From Desulfotruncus arcticus DSM 17038 (GTDB lineage: Bacteria; Bacillota; Desulfotomaculia; Desulfotomaculales; Desulfallaceae), in the NCBI RefSeq assembly GCF_900113335.1, contig NZ_FOOX01000009.1, positions 62,001-126,000 of the forward strand: a stretch of 64,000 nt of DNA, given 5' to 3'. The translations under genes and the position numbers were made by a program. Below, in pieces: positions 26,527 through 35,167 of the stretch (positions are counted from its first letter, which is position 1; every line of letters begins with the position of its first letter). The notes beneath the pieces were generated by a model. It searched no databases. It saw nothing but the letters and a program-made list of their open reading frames with translations, and was not told the origin of the DNA.

Positions 26527-28989
26527 ATGGCAGACATTCAAACAGTAACCACCCGGCCTGAACCGCCAGGATTAAAGAAACTAACAGTTAAAATATCCGG
26601 CATGTCCTGCGCGGCCTGTGCCGCCCGCATTGAAAACGCGCTTGCCAAAATTCCCGGCGTCGAGAGTGCCGGAGTAAACTTCGCGGCTGAAACCGCCACG
26701 GTGGATTACCTTTCTGAATCGGTAAGCTCTGAGCAAATTTTAGACAAGATCAAGGAAACCGGTTACCGGCCGGTGACGGGACGCACAGAATTGAGACTTT
26801 CCGGCATGAGCTGCGCGGCCTGCGCCGCTCGCATCGAAAAAGTCCTCAACAAACTTCCCGGTGTCACCCGGGCGGCGGTGAACTTCGCCACGGAAAAGGC
26901 GGTGGTGGAATTCAACCCGGCGGAGATCGATGTGCCGCAGATTAAAAAAGCTGTGGCCGATATCGGTTACAAGGCTGCCGAGGTGGACGACAAGACCACG
27001 GCTGACCTGGAGCGGGAAGAAAGGGAAAGGGAAATCCGACGGCAAAAGTCCCTGGTGATTTTTTCCGCTATTTTTTCCGCACCCTTGGTGGTTTATATGC
27101 TGGCAATGGTTTTGAACTTGCGCGGCGTGGTTCCGGCCTTTTTCTTCAACCCCTACTTCCAATTTGCCCTGGCTACCCCGGTTCAGTTTATAGCGGGGGC
27201 TAACTTTTATAAGGAAGCTTACGTGGCCCTGCGCGGGCGGAGTGCCAACATGTCGGTGCTGGTGGCCCTGGGAACCACCGCCGCCTACCTGTACAGCGTC
27301 GCTGCAACCTTTTTTACCGGGCGCATAGGGAATGTGGAAGTTTACTATGAAACCGGGGCTATAATCATTACCCTGGTCCTGCTGGGCAAAACCCTGGAGA
27401 CCATCGCCAAGGGGAGGACCTCGGAAGCGATCAAAAAACTGATCGGCCTTCAGGCCAAAAACGCTCGTGTCATCAGGGGCGGCCGGGAGATGGAGCTACC
27501 CGTGGAGGAAGTGGAAGTGGGGGATCTGGTGGTGGTTCGGCCCGGCGAAAAAATTCCAGTGGACGGAATGCTGAAAGAAGGCTATTCCACAGTGGACGAA
27601 TCCATGCTCACGGGAGAAAGCGTACCAGTGGACAAAAAGGCCGGGGACGAGGTAATCGGAGCTGCCATTAACAAGCTGGGCACGTTCAAGTTCGAGGCCA
27701 CCAAGGTGGGTAAGGACACTGCCCTGGCCCAGATCATCAAAATCGTGGAGGAGGCCCAGGGTTCCAAAGCGCCGATTCAGCGCATGGCCGATGTGATCTC
27801 CGCCTATTTCGTACCGGCTGTGGTTGCTCTAGCCCTGGTTACATTTCTCGCCTGGTTCTATTATGGCGCGCCCGGCGATTTAACCAGGTCTTTGTTGAAC
27901 TTCACCGCCGTCCTGGTGATTGCCTGCCCCTGCGCCCTGGGGCTGGCCACGCCCACATCAATCATGGTGGGCACCGGCAAGGGTGCTGAAAACGGTATCC
28001 TGATTAAAAGCGGCGAATATCTGGAAAAGGCCCATAAACTGACGGCCATCATTCTGGACAAAACTGGAACCATCACCAAAGGAGAGCCCGCTTTAACGGA
28101 CCTGATCCCGGCGCCGCAATACAGCGGGCATGAACAAGGCTTGCTGCAGCTGGCCGGCAGGGCGGAAAAAAATTCCGAGCATCCACTGGCCCAGGCCATT
28201 GTGAACTATGTCAGAGAAAAAGGAGCCGTTTTAAATGACCCGCGGCAGTTCAAGGCGATTCCCGGCCACGGGGTGGTGGCGGAAATCGAAGACAGCACAG
28301 TTCTGCTGGGCACCAGAAAATTAATGCAGGAGCATAATATTGACATCTCCGGTCTGATCGCAGAGGTCGAAAACCTTGAAGAACAGGGCAAGACCGCCAT
28401 GCTGATGGCGGTGGACGGTAGGCCGGCGGCTGTTATCGGTGTCGCGGACACCATTAAAGAAAATTCAAAGGAAGCTATCAGCCGCTTAAAGGAAATGGGT
28501 CTGGAGGTTTGGATGCTTACCGGGGATAACCGGCGTACCGCCGAAGCCATTGCCCGGCAGGTTGGCATTGAGAACGTGCTGGCGGAGGTGCTCCCGGAGG
28601 ACAAAGCGCAGCAGGTTGAAAAGCTGCGCGGGCAGGGTAAGGTAGTGGGCATGGTGGGGGACGGCATCAACGACGCCCCGGCCCTGGTCACCGCCGATGT
28701 CGGATTCGCCATCGGCACCGGCACCGACGTGGCCATTGAAGCGGCGGATATTACCCTGATGAGGGGTGATTTGAGGGGCATTGTGGCCGCCATCAGGCTC
28801 AGCCGGGCCACCATTAAGAATATCAAGCAAAACCTTTTCTGGGCGCTGGCATACAACACAGTGGGCATCCCGGTGGCGGCGCTGGGCTTTCTTAACCCGG
28901 TGATCGCCGGGGCGGCAATGGCCTTCAGCTCAGTGTCTGTGGTAACCAATGCCCTCAGGCTGCGGCGCTTCAAGCCGGGGTTGTCATAG
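26527..28989 (+). CDS. copA: Copper-translocating P1B-type ATPase
   Basis: A protein of about 820 residues that exports Cu+ using ATP. Two N-terminal heavy-metal-binding domains each have [12 protein letters not shown] (about residues 23 and 96). Six to eight membrane helices follow. The TGES actuator motif lies in [24 protein letters not shown] is the intramembrane copper site, [11 protein letters not shown] is the phosphorylation loop, SEHPLA is the HP motif and [10 protein letters not shown] closes the P domain. The start could be GTG 26515 or ATG 26527. It opens a region rich in small Met/His/Cys proteins, which supports a copper or related metal role. Confidence 0.96.
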   Translation: MADIQTVTTRPEPPGLKKLTVKISGMSCAACAARIENALAKIPGVESAGVNFAAETATVDYLSESVSSEQILDKIKETGYRPVTGRTELRLSGMSCAACAARIEKVLNKLPGVTRAAVNFATEKAVVEFNPAEIDVPQIKKAVADIGYKAAEVDDKTTADLEREEREREIRRQKSLVIFSAIFSAPLVVYMLAMVLNLRGVVPAFFFNPYFQFALATPVQFIAGANFYKEAYVALRGRSANMSVLVALGTTAAYLYSVAATFFTGRIGNVEVYYETGAIIITLVLLGKTLETIAKGRTSEAIKKLIGLQAKNARVIRGGREMELPVEEVEVGDLVVVRPGEKIPVDGMLKEGYSTVDESMLTGESVPVDKKAGDEVIGAAINKLGTFKFEATKVGKDTALAQIIKIVEEAQGSKAPIQRMADVISAYFVPAVVALALVTFLAWFYYGAPGDLTRSLLNFTAVLVIACPCALGLATPTSIMVGTGKGAENGILIKSGEYLEKAHKLTAIILDKTGTITKGEPALTDLIPAPQYSGHEQGLLQLAGRAEKNSEHPLAQAIVNYVREKGAVLNDPRQFKAIPGHGVVAEIEDSTVLLGTRKLMQEHNIDISGLIAEVENLEEQGKTAMLMAVDGRPAAVIGVADTIKENSKEAISRLKEMGLEVWMLTGDNRRTAEAIARQVGIENVLAEVLPEDKAQQVEKLRGQGKVVGMVGDGINDAPALVTADVGFAIGTGTDVAIEAADITLMRGDLRGIVAAIRLSRATIKNIKQNLFWALAYNTVGIPVAALGFLNPVIAGAAMAFSSVSVVTNALRLRRFKPGLS

Positions 28990-29045
28990 AATTGTTATAG
29001 AAATAGATATTAAATTTCTTCAATAATTCAAAGGAGATGATTCAT

Positions 29046-29213
29046 TTGGAGGAGATTCTTAGAACCTACAGTCCCTGGCTGCTCTTCGGTGTTTTAATGC
29101 GCCGCGGCGGCTGCTGCGGCAGTCATACCGGGCATAACAACAACGGTGACCATGACCACACGGATGTCCATCAAAAGGATTCTTCCACTACTAAGAAAAG
29201 AAGCTGCCACTAA
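29046..29213 (+). CDS. Small Cys/His-rich protein downstream of copA
   Basis: A 55-residue protein from TTG 29046 behind AAAGGAGATGA. A short hydrophobic N-terminus (SPWLLFGVLM) is followed by RRGGCCGSHTGHNNNG and a His/Asp-rich stretch HDHTDVH, ending in SCH. It resembles the small protein at 34779-34919 (short membrane helix, then Gly/His-rich tail). It may bind metal at the membrane. I do not recognise a named family. Confidence 0.6.
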   Translation: MEEILRTYSPWLLFGVLMRRGGCCGSHTGHNNNGDHDHTDVHQKDSSTTKKRSCH

Positions 29214-29294
29214 ATTGGATAGGCTGATACAAACGCTATCAGCCAAACCACAATAGCAACCCGGGGTTCCCCGGGCGAACTCACTGTAAAGGAA

Positions 29295-29387
29295 ATGCGA
29301 GCTATTATTATCTTTATCATAATATTTATTTGGTTAAGGGTTAACATCATGCCTATGCCCGGTGGGTTTTATAATGAATACTCTTGA
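29295..29387 (+). CDS. Possible small membrane peptide
   Basis: A 30-codon frame from ATG 29295 with AAAGGA four bases upstream. It encodes an Ile/Phe-rich hydrophobic segment (AIIIFIIIFIWL) followed by a Met/Pro/Gly tail. Too short to judge; it may be a genuine small membrane peptide or chance. Confidence 0.3.
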   Translation: MRAIIIFIIIFIWLRVNIMPMPGGFYNEYS

Positions 29388-29493
29388 TGATTTTTTAAGA
29401 CCATACCTTGGACCTGACTAAAGCCATGAAGGCGGAAGTGATGCAAATGAAATATGGGGATTACTCAGTAATGCGGGGTAACATCTTTGATAA

Positions 29494-29523
29494 AATAACC
29501 CCCGCTGCCCGCGAGGGTTATTT
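29494..29523 (-). terminator. Terminator of the DUF1540 gene
   Basis: AATAACCC and GGGTTATT form the stem around a GC-rich loop; on the minus strand a TTATTTT run follows. Confidence 0.6.
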
Positions 29524-29534
29524 GTCAGTATACC

Positions 29535-29708
29535 TTACCCGCAACAACCACCTTTATGCCGCTTGGGTCTGAAGGTATTGCAGCAGGTTCCATCTTACGT
29601 TTGAATCTTATTATCACCGCTGGATCGAACCTCAATACCATCCGCATGGCACTCATGAGCATCATTATAGTGGCATTCCTCACACATGCATTTCATTACT
29701 CTGGACAT
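29535..29708 (-). pseudogene. DUF1540-like Cys-rich protein interrupted by an in-frame TAA
   Basis: Starting at an ATG (29708-29706) behind AGGAGGTGCAAGC, the minus strand encodes 37 residues with CMCEECHYNDAHECHADGIEV. It meets a TAA at 29595-29597 and continues in the same frame with DGTCCNTFRPK and GGCCG to a second stop at 29535. The two halves together match the DUF1540 pattern (CxxCxY, CxA, IxV, then C-TF-PK). One base change from a Ser codon would explain the stop. Because the stop is TAA, selenocysteine does not apply. It may be a recent pseudogene, a sequencing error, or a shorter product that is still made. Confidence 0.75.
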
Positions 29709-29931
29709 GCTTGCACCTCCTATTACGAATTTGATCATAATAACCCTTAATATATTATCTCTTGTCTAGTAATAATCTATTTTTTTCACCTTTGCTGCTT
29801 ATCTATGTATAGACAACAACCTTACCCGTAATATTTTCGCCAAAGATCCGCTTGCCATCGTAACTGTCAAAGGAATAGGGGCGGGCGGTTTTTGCGGTCA
29901 TGATAGGCGGGGTCGTTGTACTTTTACGTGA

Positions 29932-30117
29932 AGACCACGGATTCATCCTATTATTGAACATGAACACCGCCACTCCTATAATGACGGTCATCATACACAC
30001 CAGCATGCTGAAAGTGAATTACCACCTGTTGGTTTTTATACACATCCACATAAACATGATGCTGTGCAGCAATCGCACCCGCATATGCCGGATATTCACC
30101 ATCGACACAAGCATTAG
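29932..30117 (+). pseudogene. His-rich reading frame without a start (probable gene remnant)
   Basis: After a TGA at 29929-29931 this frame is open for 61 codons. It is extremely His-rich (HEHRHSYNDGHHTHQH, then THPHKHDAVQQSHPH and HHRHKH), and also uses Glu, Asp, Pro and Gln in a protein-like way. It has no ATG/GTG/TTG start and no ribosome site. The same frame is open upstream of the TGA for about 50 codons. It is most simply the end of a decayed metal-binding protein gene. The opposite-strand frame (29803-30006) may be its shadow. Confidence 0.4.
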
Positions 30118-30143
30118 AAAAATGATATACCCATACCAGGATT

Positions 30144-30175
30144 AAAAAGCCCGGGTGCAGCCACCCGGGCTTTTT
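30144..30175. terminator. Bidirectional terminator
   Basis: AAAAAGCCCGGGTG and CACCCGGGCTTTTT, a perfect 14-bp stem, lies between the His-rich remnant and the DUF2680 gene. Confidence 0.85.
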
Positions 30176-30193
30176 AACTACAGAAGCTATTTT

Positions 30194-30529
30194 TTATTTG
30201 GCTTGGGCTCCATCGTCATACCCTGAACCCATCATGCCGCCGTAACCGCCGTTATAGCCACCCATCATACCCATGCCATACTGGTTATGAAAGTCCCGCA
30301 TGTAGTTGAAATGCTCCTGCCAGGCTTTGGCCTGGTCCGGTGTAATTTGGCCGTTCTTTTGGGCATCATCCAGCCACTTTAGATGCCAGTCAAACATTTG
30401 ATTAAACCACTGCTGATTCTGTGTGTCCTGCCCCTGCGGTGTTTGTACTGTTACGGCCGCAAAAGCGGGAATTGCCAGAGCTAAAACCAAAATACCTGCA
30501 ACGGCTAAAAGCCAAAACTTTTTGTTCAC
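30194..30529 (-). CDS. DUF2680-type secreted protein with Met/Gly-rich tail, copy 1
   Basis: A 111-residue exported protein. A signal peptide (KKFWLLAVAGILVLALAIPAFA, cut near residue 24) precedes a helical DUF2680-like region. That region holds the conserved WLDDAQKNGQITPDQAKAWQEHFNYMRDFH. The tail is MGMMGGYNGGYGGMMG, which could bind copper through methionines. Its paralogue at 34360 shares signal, core and tail. GGAGG-type site upstream on the minus strand. Function is unknown; a periplasmic metal or stress role is inferred from the neighbours. Confidence 0.82.
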   Translation of the reverse strand: MNKKFWLLAVAGILVLALAIPAFAAVTVQTPQGQDTQNQQWFNQMFDWHLKWLDDAQKNGQITPDQAKAWQEHFNYMRDFHNQYGMGMMGGYNGGYGGMMGSGYDDGAQAK

Positions 30530-30701
30530 AAAAAATTCCTCCTTTAAAATATTGGCATTATTGCAGGCAGTTTAACGTCGTACCCGGGACTGTCTACGGC
30601 ACCCGCCTTTACAGTGGGCCACTTGCCTTAGCATCCATTGTTTTCTAAGCATTTGCTTCCCTCCTTTATGAAGTTATGGCATAAAAGCCACGGGTTATTG
30701 A

Positions 30702-30956
30702 TTATTGATTGAGTTCCTCTTTAACGCGTTGGTATTCTTCTTTAGTAATTTCACCTTTGGCGTAGCGGCGCTGCAGCAATGCCACCGGTTCAGGCCCGCC
30801 GGCCATTGCATTTCTCCGGCCGCGGTCCCAGACAGTAAGCACCAGGTAAATAATCCCTACCAGTACCACCACCGGCAGCAGCATGCTTAACAACATGGAG
30901 AGTCCCCAGCCCAGGCCGCTTAACCCGCCACCGAATCCAAATCCCATCATGGTCAA
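30702..30956 (-). CDS. SHOCT-domain small membrane protein
   Basis: An 84-residue protein. The Gly-rich N-terminus and one transmembrane helix (about 18-43) are followed by a C-terminal SHOCT motif (LLQRRYAKGEITKEEYQRVKEEL). SHOCT proteins are short oligomerisation modules of unknown function, often next to DUF2680 and copper genes in clostridia. GGAGGTTTTGACC lies upstream on the minus strand. Confidence 0.82.
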   Translation of the reverse strand: MTMMGFGFGGGLSGLGWGLSMLLSMLLPVVVLVGIIYLVLTVWDRGRRNAMAGGPEPVALLQRRYAKGEITKEEYQRVKEELNQ

Positions 30957-31262
30957 AACCTCCCAGCTAAATGTTTTATTCGTTTGTTGTTCTCTTGCTT
31001 GACTTCACTATAAACTAAACATTTTACGAAAGTATGGCATAAATATCACGATTTTGTAACAATGAAGAACGTTATGTATAACGTAAGCCACCAATTGAAA
31101 ATTAAACAACATTGTGCCACATTCAACAAAAGCCAGTCAGCAATCATAACAGGAAATATTTTATTGCCAAAATATGTACCCATAGAAAAAGCCTCTTATT
31201 AGCGAAGAATTATACAAAAGGAGATGCAGGCCTACTCCCCAATAAAAACCAGGAGGTATAAC

Positions 31263-31688
31263 ATGAAACTATTAAAGAACACAAAACATATGGTCGCTGT
31301 TGCAGTACTGGCTGTATCCATCCCTGTGGCAGGCGTTGCTTACGCTTTTCCCGCCCAACAAATGCCGGTTGATGACCAAACCAAAGGCAAAACGGCAGTA
31401 GTGGACCAAATGACCCCGGGAGCCGGGCAAATGGCTAACCAGGCTCAGTTCTCTAATATGAATGCAAGTACACATAATCCGGCGAAGGTGGCCATTAACC
31501 AAACTAATAATGATGTTACAAAAAAAATGAACGTTAATTACCAAACCCATATGACCCAAAAACAGCAAAAGAATACACAGCCTGGCTCTAATAATTTCCC
31601 TCAGGTTAATCATATGCAGCATGGCATTGACCATTCGGGCAGCCACCACCAGGGACTAGGGCATGGTGAAATGAATCATAACAATTAA
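31263..31688 (+). CDS. Secreted His/Met/Asn/Gln-rich protein
   Basis: A 141-residue exported protein. The signal peptide (NTKHMVAVAVLAVSIPVAGVAYA) is followed by a low-complexity chain rich in Gln, Asn, Met, Thr and Lys. It ends in a His cluster (HMQHGIDHSGSHHQGLGHGEMNHNN without the breaks). No fold is predicted. AGGAGGTATAAC selects ATG 31263; an earlier in-frame ATG at 31224 has a poorer site. A perfect terminator follows. Probably an extracytoplasmic metal sponge; this is an inference from composition and the copper neighbourhood. Confidence 0.72.
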   Translation: MKLLKNTKHMVAVAVLAVSIPVAGVAYAFPAQQMPVDDQTKGKTAVVDQMTPGAGQMANQAQFSNMNASTHNPAKVAINQTNNDVTKKMNVNYQTHMTQKQQKNTQPGSNNFPQVNHMQHGIDHSGSHHQGLGHGEMNHNN

Positions 31689-31697
31689 AACAACGTA

Positions 31698-31724
31698 AAA
31701 AAGGAGCCCGTGCGGCTCCTTTTT
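31698..31724 (+). terminator. Terminator of the 31263 gene
   Basis: AAAAAGGAGCC and GGCTCCTTTTT around a CGTGC loop. Confidence 0.9.
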
Positions 31725-31780
31725 AATCAAATATGTAATACTTTTAGGTACTAAAATAAGGCATTCAAAATATGGTGGTG

Positions 31781-32064
31781 TTATACACAAGCCTGGCAAA
31801 TGAGTGTTATTGCTAACAGGTAAGACCCAACAATAACCATCAGTGGTGTAACAGATTTGTGATATTTATTATGTATAATATCCGGGGGCCGATTTATCAT
31901 CATACTCATTCGATACAATCCCAACCGCCACTCTGAAAAATGCAAATTGTATTTGGGCCATTTCAAGCTCCGCGTAGCGAGAACGGGAATTTGCAAATGG
32001 CTCCTTTTATTTCTCATCTAATTAACAGAGGGCGAGCGAAGATTTTTAAAGCGGACATAAAAGC
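31781..32064. other. Intergenic region upstream of sigI
   Basis: About 280 bases without a convincing gene. A weak 78-codon minus-strand frame has no ribosome site and poor composition. I searched for the SigI-type autoregulatory promoter (ACCCCC then CGAA) and found no clear match. GAACGGGAATTTGCAAATGG and flanking short repeats are present, but without a recognised role. Confidence 0.4.
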
Positions 32065-32077
32065 GGAGTGATAGACA

Positions 32078-32797
32078 TTGTATACACGGGATCTCGAACA
32101 AAAACTCGTCGCAGCCCAAAGGGGTGACTCTTTGACCCGGGAAGAATTAATCAAGTCACATAGAGATTCTATTGCCAGGGTCAGTTCTCAAGTATGCAGA
32201 AAGTTTCTTGCCTGGGATCATGATGATGAACTCAGCATCGCTCAGGTTGCTTTTAATGAAGCCATTGACAAATTCAAGCCCGGGCAGGGAGCATCTTTTT
32301 ATAGTTTTGCCCGGATGATCATCCACAACCGGTTGGTAGACTTCATTCGCAAAGAATCCAGGCATAATCACGAATCTTTAACACCATTAAACCCCGGGGA
32401 AGAAGAACCTAGCCAGTATGATATAGCATACTCCACCAAGCAGTTTCACGAGGAGCAAAATCAGGCCGCCCTGGCCGGGGTGGTGGAAGAATTCATTGAG
32501 GTGCTGGGTCAATATCGGGTTACCCTGGACGATCTGGTAAAGGTTTCACCCAAGCACCGGGACAGCAGGGAAACGCTGTCCCGGGTCGCCCTTTGCCTGG
32601 CGAGTGAACCTGAACTTTTAGATTACATGAAGAAAAATAAGCTTTTACCTGTGAAAAAGCTGGCATCCCTGACCCGAGTTAAACGCAAGGTATTGGAAAG
32701 AGGGCGTAAATATTTGATTGCCCTGGCATTAATATTCTCGGATGAAAGATTTCGTCCTTTGAAGGAGTTTACCCGGCTGCCCGGCGACTGTTCATGA
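32078..32797 (+). CDS. sigI: RNA polymerase sigma factor SigI
   Basis: A 239-residue sigma-70-family factor of the SigI group. The sigma-2 region (residues 20-90) includes QVAFNEAIDKFKPGQGASFYSFARMIIHNRLVDFIRKE, the family signature. The C-terminal SigI-specific DNA-binding region (about 130-235) contains LTRVKRKVLERGRKYLIALALI. TTG start behind CGGAGTGA. It is followed 17 bases on by its membrane anti-sigma factor. SigI factors in clostridia respond to extracellular signals such as polysaccharides or heat; here the partner and context point toward metal or envelope stress. Confidence 0.93.
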   Translation: MYTRDLEQKLVAAQRGDSLTREELIKSHRDSIARVSSQVCRKFLAWDHDDELSIAQVAFNEAIDKFKPGQGASFYSFARMIIHNRLVDFIRKESRHNHESLTPLNPGEEEPSQYDIAYSTKQFHEEQNQAALAGVVEEFIEVLGQYRVTLDDLVKVSPKHRDSRETLSRVALCLASEPELLDYMKKNKLLPVKKLASLTRVKRKVLERGRKYLIALALIFSDERFRPLKEFTRLPGDCS

Positions 32798-32814
32798 AAG
32801 AAGGTGCATAAGCG

Positions 32815-33945
32815 TTGAAAAAGGGAAAAGGCGTGGTTTTCAACATTACCGGCCTTAAAACTATTATTTATACTGAAGAGGGGACCTTTTTAAAAATACC
32901 TACCCCTGAACCAAAGCCCCTGGTTGGCCAGACCATAGAGTATACAGCAATGTCTCGGCCCTTCTTTTTTAGCCCCAAAATTATTAGATACGCAACTGTT
33001 GCCGCAGCGTTAATACTTGTACTGGCATTGGGACTTTTTACTCCGCTGTTCGGAATTGGCGGCGCCGTAGCCGCTGTTGAGCTGGATATTAACCACGGGG
33101 TAAGTCTGCAGGTTAATAAATACGGGAAAATAACATCCGCATACGCTACCGGCCGGGGGCCTGGCGGTGTACTTGATGATTTGAAACTTAAAGGGAGGGA
33201 CATATATCAGGCAACCAGGATGATTATACAAAATGCTGAGGCAAAGGGCATTTTGGGAAAAGAAGAAAACGTCATCATGGTTAGCGTAGTGCCAATGGGA
33301 AGTGGTGAAGGGGACGCGGTAAACCCGGAAAAGCTCAGGGGCATTGTCAAAGAAGAGATGGTCAGACAAAACGCTTCAGGTGTAATTCTGGTTAACCGGG
33401 TAAACGATGAAACCATTCAACATGCGCAAAATCTGGGCATGACAGTAAACAATTACCTGATTTATGAACGCTGCCTGCAAAACGGCTTGGATGCCCGCGC
33501 CGATGTTTTCCGCAAGGGGGATGTGCGTGGTGTGATAACTAAAACCAATGTATCATTACCCGAGTTGTTCCCTAAAGAATGCATGGAGGTTAATGCGCAG
33601 GAACAACAAAATGCCGGGCGCACTACAAACGGTGAAATTGAGCATAACTCTGCGGTTGAACCGGAACACCGCCAGAATGGCAGCGGCCGGATGATGCCCG
33701 CTGGCGAAGCCGGTCATATGAACCAGGAGAATACACACGGTGAGATTGAATCTGGTGGAGAAATCCATAACATGAATTCACCCGGCATGACCTCCTCACC
33801 GGTGGAACCAACCGGTGTAATGAGTGATGAGCACCGGAACGGCAGCTCAAAAGTTACGCCAATGCAAGATAATAGCAGCATTGGGTCCGGTAGCTTGATG
33901 CAGTCGTATAGTAATACCGGGGAAAGGTCCGGACACCGTGAATAA
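32815..33945 (+). CDS. rsgI: RsgI-like anti-sigma-I factor with Met/His/Asn-rich tail
   Basis: A 376-residue single-pass membrane regulator. The N-terminal cytoplasmic RsgI domain (1-55, GVVFNITGLKTIIYTEEGTFLKI) binds SigI. A transmembrane helix follows at about 65-85. The extracytoplasmic domain (AAVELDINHGVSLQVNKYGKI through about residue 260) is the conserved region that undergoes autoproteolysis in some members. The last 110 residues are low complexity and rich in Met, His, Asn, Gly and Glu. In place of the carbohydrate-binding modules of cellulolytic clostridia, this tail may be a metal-sensing segment (inference). Confidence 0.9.
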   Translation: MKKGKGVVFNITGLKTIIYTEEGTFLKIPTPEPKPLVGQTIEYTAMSRPFFFSPKIIRYATVAAALILVLALGLFTPLFGIGGAVAAVELDINHGVSLQVNKYGKITSAYATGRGPGGVLDDLKLKGRDIYQATRMIIQNAEAKGILGKEENVIMVSVVPMGSGEGDAVNPEKLRGIVKEEMVRQNASGVILVNRVNDETIQHAQNLGMTVNNYLIYERCLQNGLDARADVFRKGDVRGVITKTNVSLPELFPKECMEVNAQEQQNAGRTTNGEIEHNSAVEPEHRQNGSGRMMPAGEAGHMNQENTHGEIESGGEIHNMNSPGMTSSPVEPTGVMSDEHRNGSSKVTPMQDNSSIGSGSLMQSYSNTGERSGHRE

Positions 33946-34037
33946 AATAATTTTATCCCCACCCCAAGCGCCGTTCCCTGAAAACCATAACCTTTAAAGA
34001 TGGGGAAGTTACTTAAAACGGGTTAGGAGTGAACCTG

Positions 34038-34265
34038 ATGCAAGCCGGTGGTATTCTCTCTACTCAGTATATTGTGATGATTGTCACGGCTATTGTGGTG
34101 GGCACCCAAAACGGCCTCAGGACTTTAACAAATTTGTCACAATCTTCCTGGCGGTCCAATTACATGCCTCCCTCTAATAATAATTACGTTTTCACTCAAT
34201 TTAAGTATAACCTATTATCTGGTAACTTTAAAGAAAATCGGGTGGATTATCACCGGCAATTGTGA
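34038..34265 (+). CDS. Hypothetical small protein with a hydrophobic N-terminus
   Basis: A frame of about 75 codons from ATG 34038 (GTG 34029 overlaps the TAGGAGTG site). The first 30 residues are hydrophobic (GGILSTQYIVMIVTAIVVG); the rest is polar and unremarkable. A good ribosome site is the only support. It may be a membrane peptide, possibly truncated. Confidence 0.35.
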   Translation: MQAGGILSTQYIVMIVTAIVVGTQNGLRTLTNLSQSSWRSNYMPPSNNNYVFTQFKYNLLSGNFKENRVDYHRQL

Positions 34266-34359
34266 TAAAACCTTTAACCTTTTGTAACAGAAGCGTGACA
34301 TTATTTTTATATCATAAAGCCAGGCGGACCGAATCAAACAAAAAGGAGGTTATATAACT

Positions 34360-34719
34360 ATGAGGAAAAAAAGGATTTGGTTGCTAGCAGTAGCAGGTAT
34401 ACTGGTTTTAGCCCTGGCGGCTCCGGCTGCTTTCGGGGCGATTGACGGGAATGACCAGAATGTGCAGAATCAACAGAATCAAAAGTTTATTGATCAGATG
34501 CTTAATTGGCATCAGAGCTGGCTTGACCAGGCCCAGAAGGACGGTCAAATAACGCCGGAACAGGCTAAAGCTTGGCAGGACCACTTCAATTACATGCGTG
34601 ATTTCCATGCCCAAAACGGTTTTGGCCTGATGGGCTCCATGATGGGCGGCGGGATGATGGGCGATTTCGGCGGAAATAATGGCTTTGGCGGGATGATGGG
34701 TGAGTCCCAGACTAATTAA
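34360..34719 (+). CDS. DUF2680-type secreted protein with Met/Gly-rich tail, copy 2
   Basis: A 119-residue paralogue of the 30194-30529 product. It has a signal peptide (RIWLLAVAGILVLALAAPAAFG), the core (WLDQAQKDGQITPEQAKAWQDHFNYMRDFH) and a tail of repeated MGG/MM units (GSMMGGGMMGDFGG). AAAGGAGGT lies 10 bases before ATG. It precedes a small Gly/His-rich membrane protein, like copy 1, which sits near a SHOCT protein. Both copies flank the SigI/RsgI unit. Confidence 0.82.
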   Translation: MRKKRIWLLAVAGILVLALAAPAAFGAIDGNDQNVQNQQNQKFIDQMLNWHQSWLDQAQKDGQITPEQAKAWQDHFNYMRDFHAQNGFGLMGSMMGGGMMGDFGGNNGFGGMMGESQTN

Positions 34720-34778
34720 CCCGGCGGGGCGGGACACTCCGCTCCTGCCAAAACAGGAGATATAGAAAGGTGATAACT

Positions 34779-34919
34779 GTGGAGAAATGGTACCTGTTGC
34801 TATTTCTATTATGCCCGGTAATGCACTTGCTGATAATGCGCGGCCACGGGCACGGTAGCCATGCCGCTTGTAAAAAAACTGGGGCTGAAGAGCAAATCAG
34901 CTCAACCAGCGAAAGCTAA
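34779..34919 (+). CDS. Small membrane protein with Gly/His motif (DUF2933-like)
   Basis: A 46-residue protein from GTG 34779 behind GAAAGGTGAT. One transmembrane helix (YLLLFLLCPVMHLLIM) is followed by RGHGHGSHAACKK and a polar tail. The CP.MHLLIMRGHGHG pattern resembles small DUF2933-like proteins encoded beside copper genes. The His, Cys and Met residues near the membrane suggest metal binding. Confidence 0.65.
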   Translation: MEKWYLLLFLLCPVMHLLIMRGHGHGSHAACKKTGAEEQISSTSES

Positions 34920-34980
34920 AGATTAATCTATATTTGATATACTCCCCACATGACCCCCTAAAAAAAAAAACAACTCACTA

Positions 34981-35006
34981 CCCCTGCGCAACGCAGGGGT
35001 TATTTA
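34981..35006 (+). terminator. Terminator before the two-component system
   Basis: CCCCTGCG and CGCAGGGG around CAA, followed by TTATTTAT. Confidence 0.75.
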
Positions 35007-35167
35007 TCTGGTTTTCTTAAACCGGCCCATGCGCACCGGGCTGAGCCTGCGCGTGCTGGTATTTGCTTAGAAAAAATATAAAATAAATGGGTAACAATAG
35101 AGAGAAATGTCGTTAATTAAGACAGCTGGCTGAGGTTTAATATGTTATCGTAACCGGAGGTTAATTG

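Noticed and set aside
29408..29572. Plus-strand 54-codon frame
   Set aside because: No ribosome site, overlaps the terminator and the DUF1540 gene on the other strand, and its C-terminus is the antisense of that gene.
29803..30006. Minus-strand 67-codon frame with a hydrophobic N-terminus
   Set aside because: It has no ribosome site and its Met-rich start is the complement of the CAT-rich His frame. The C-terminal half looks somewhat protein-like, so it is not fully excluded.
31781..32017. 78-codon minus-strand frame upstream of sigI
   Set aside because: No ribosome site and atypical composition.
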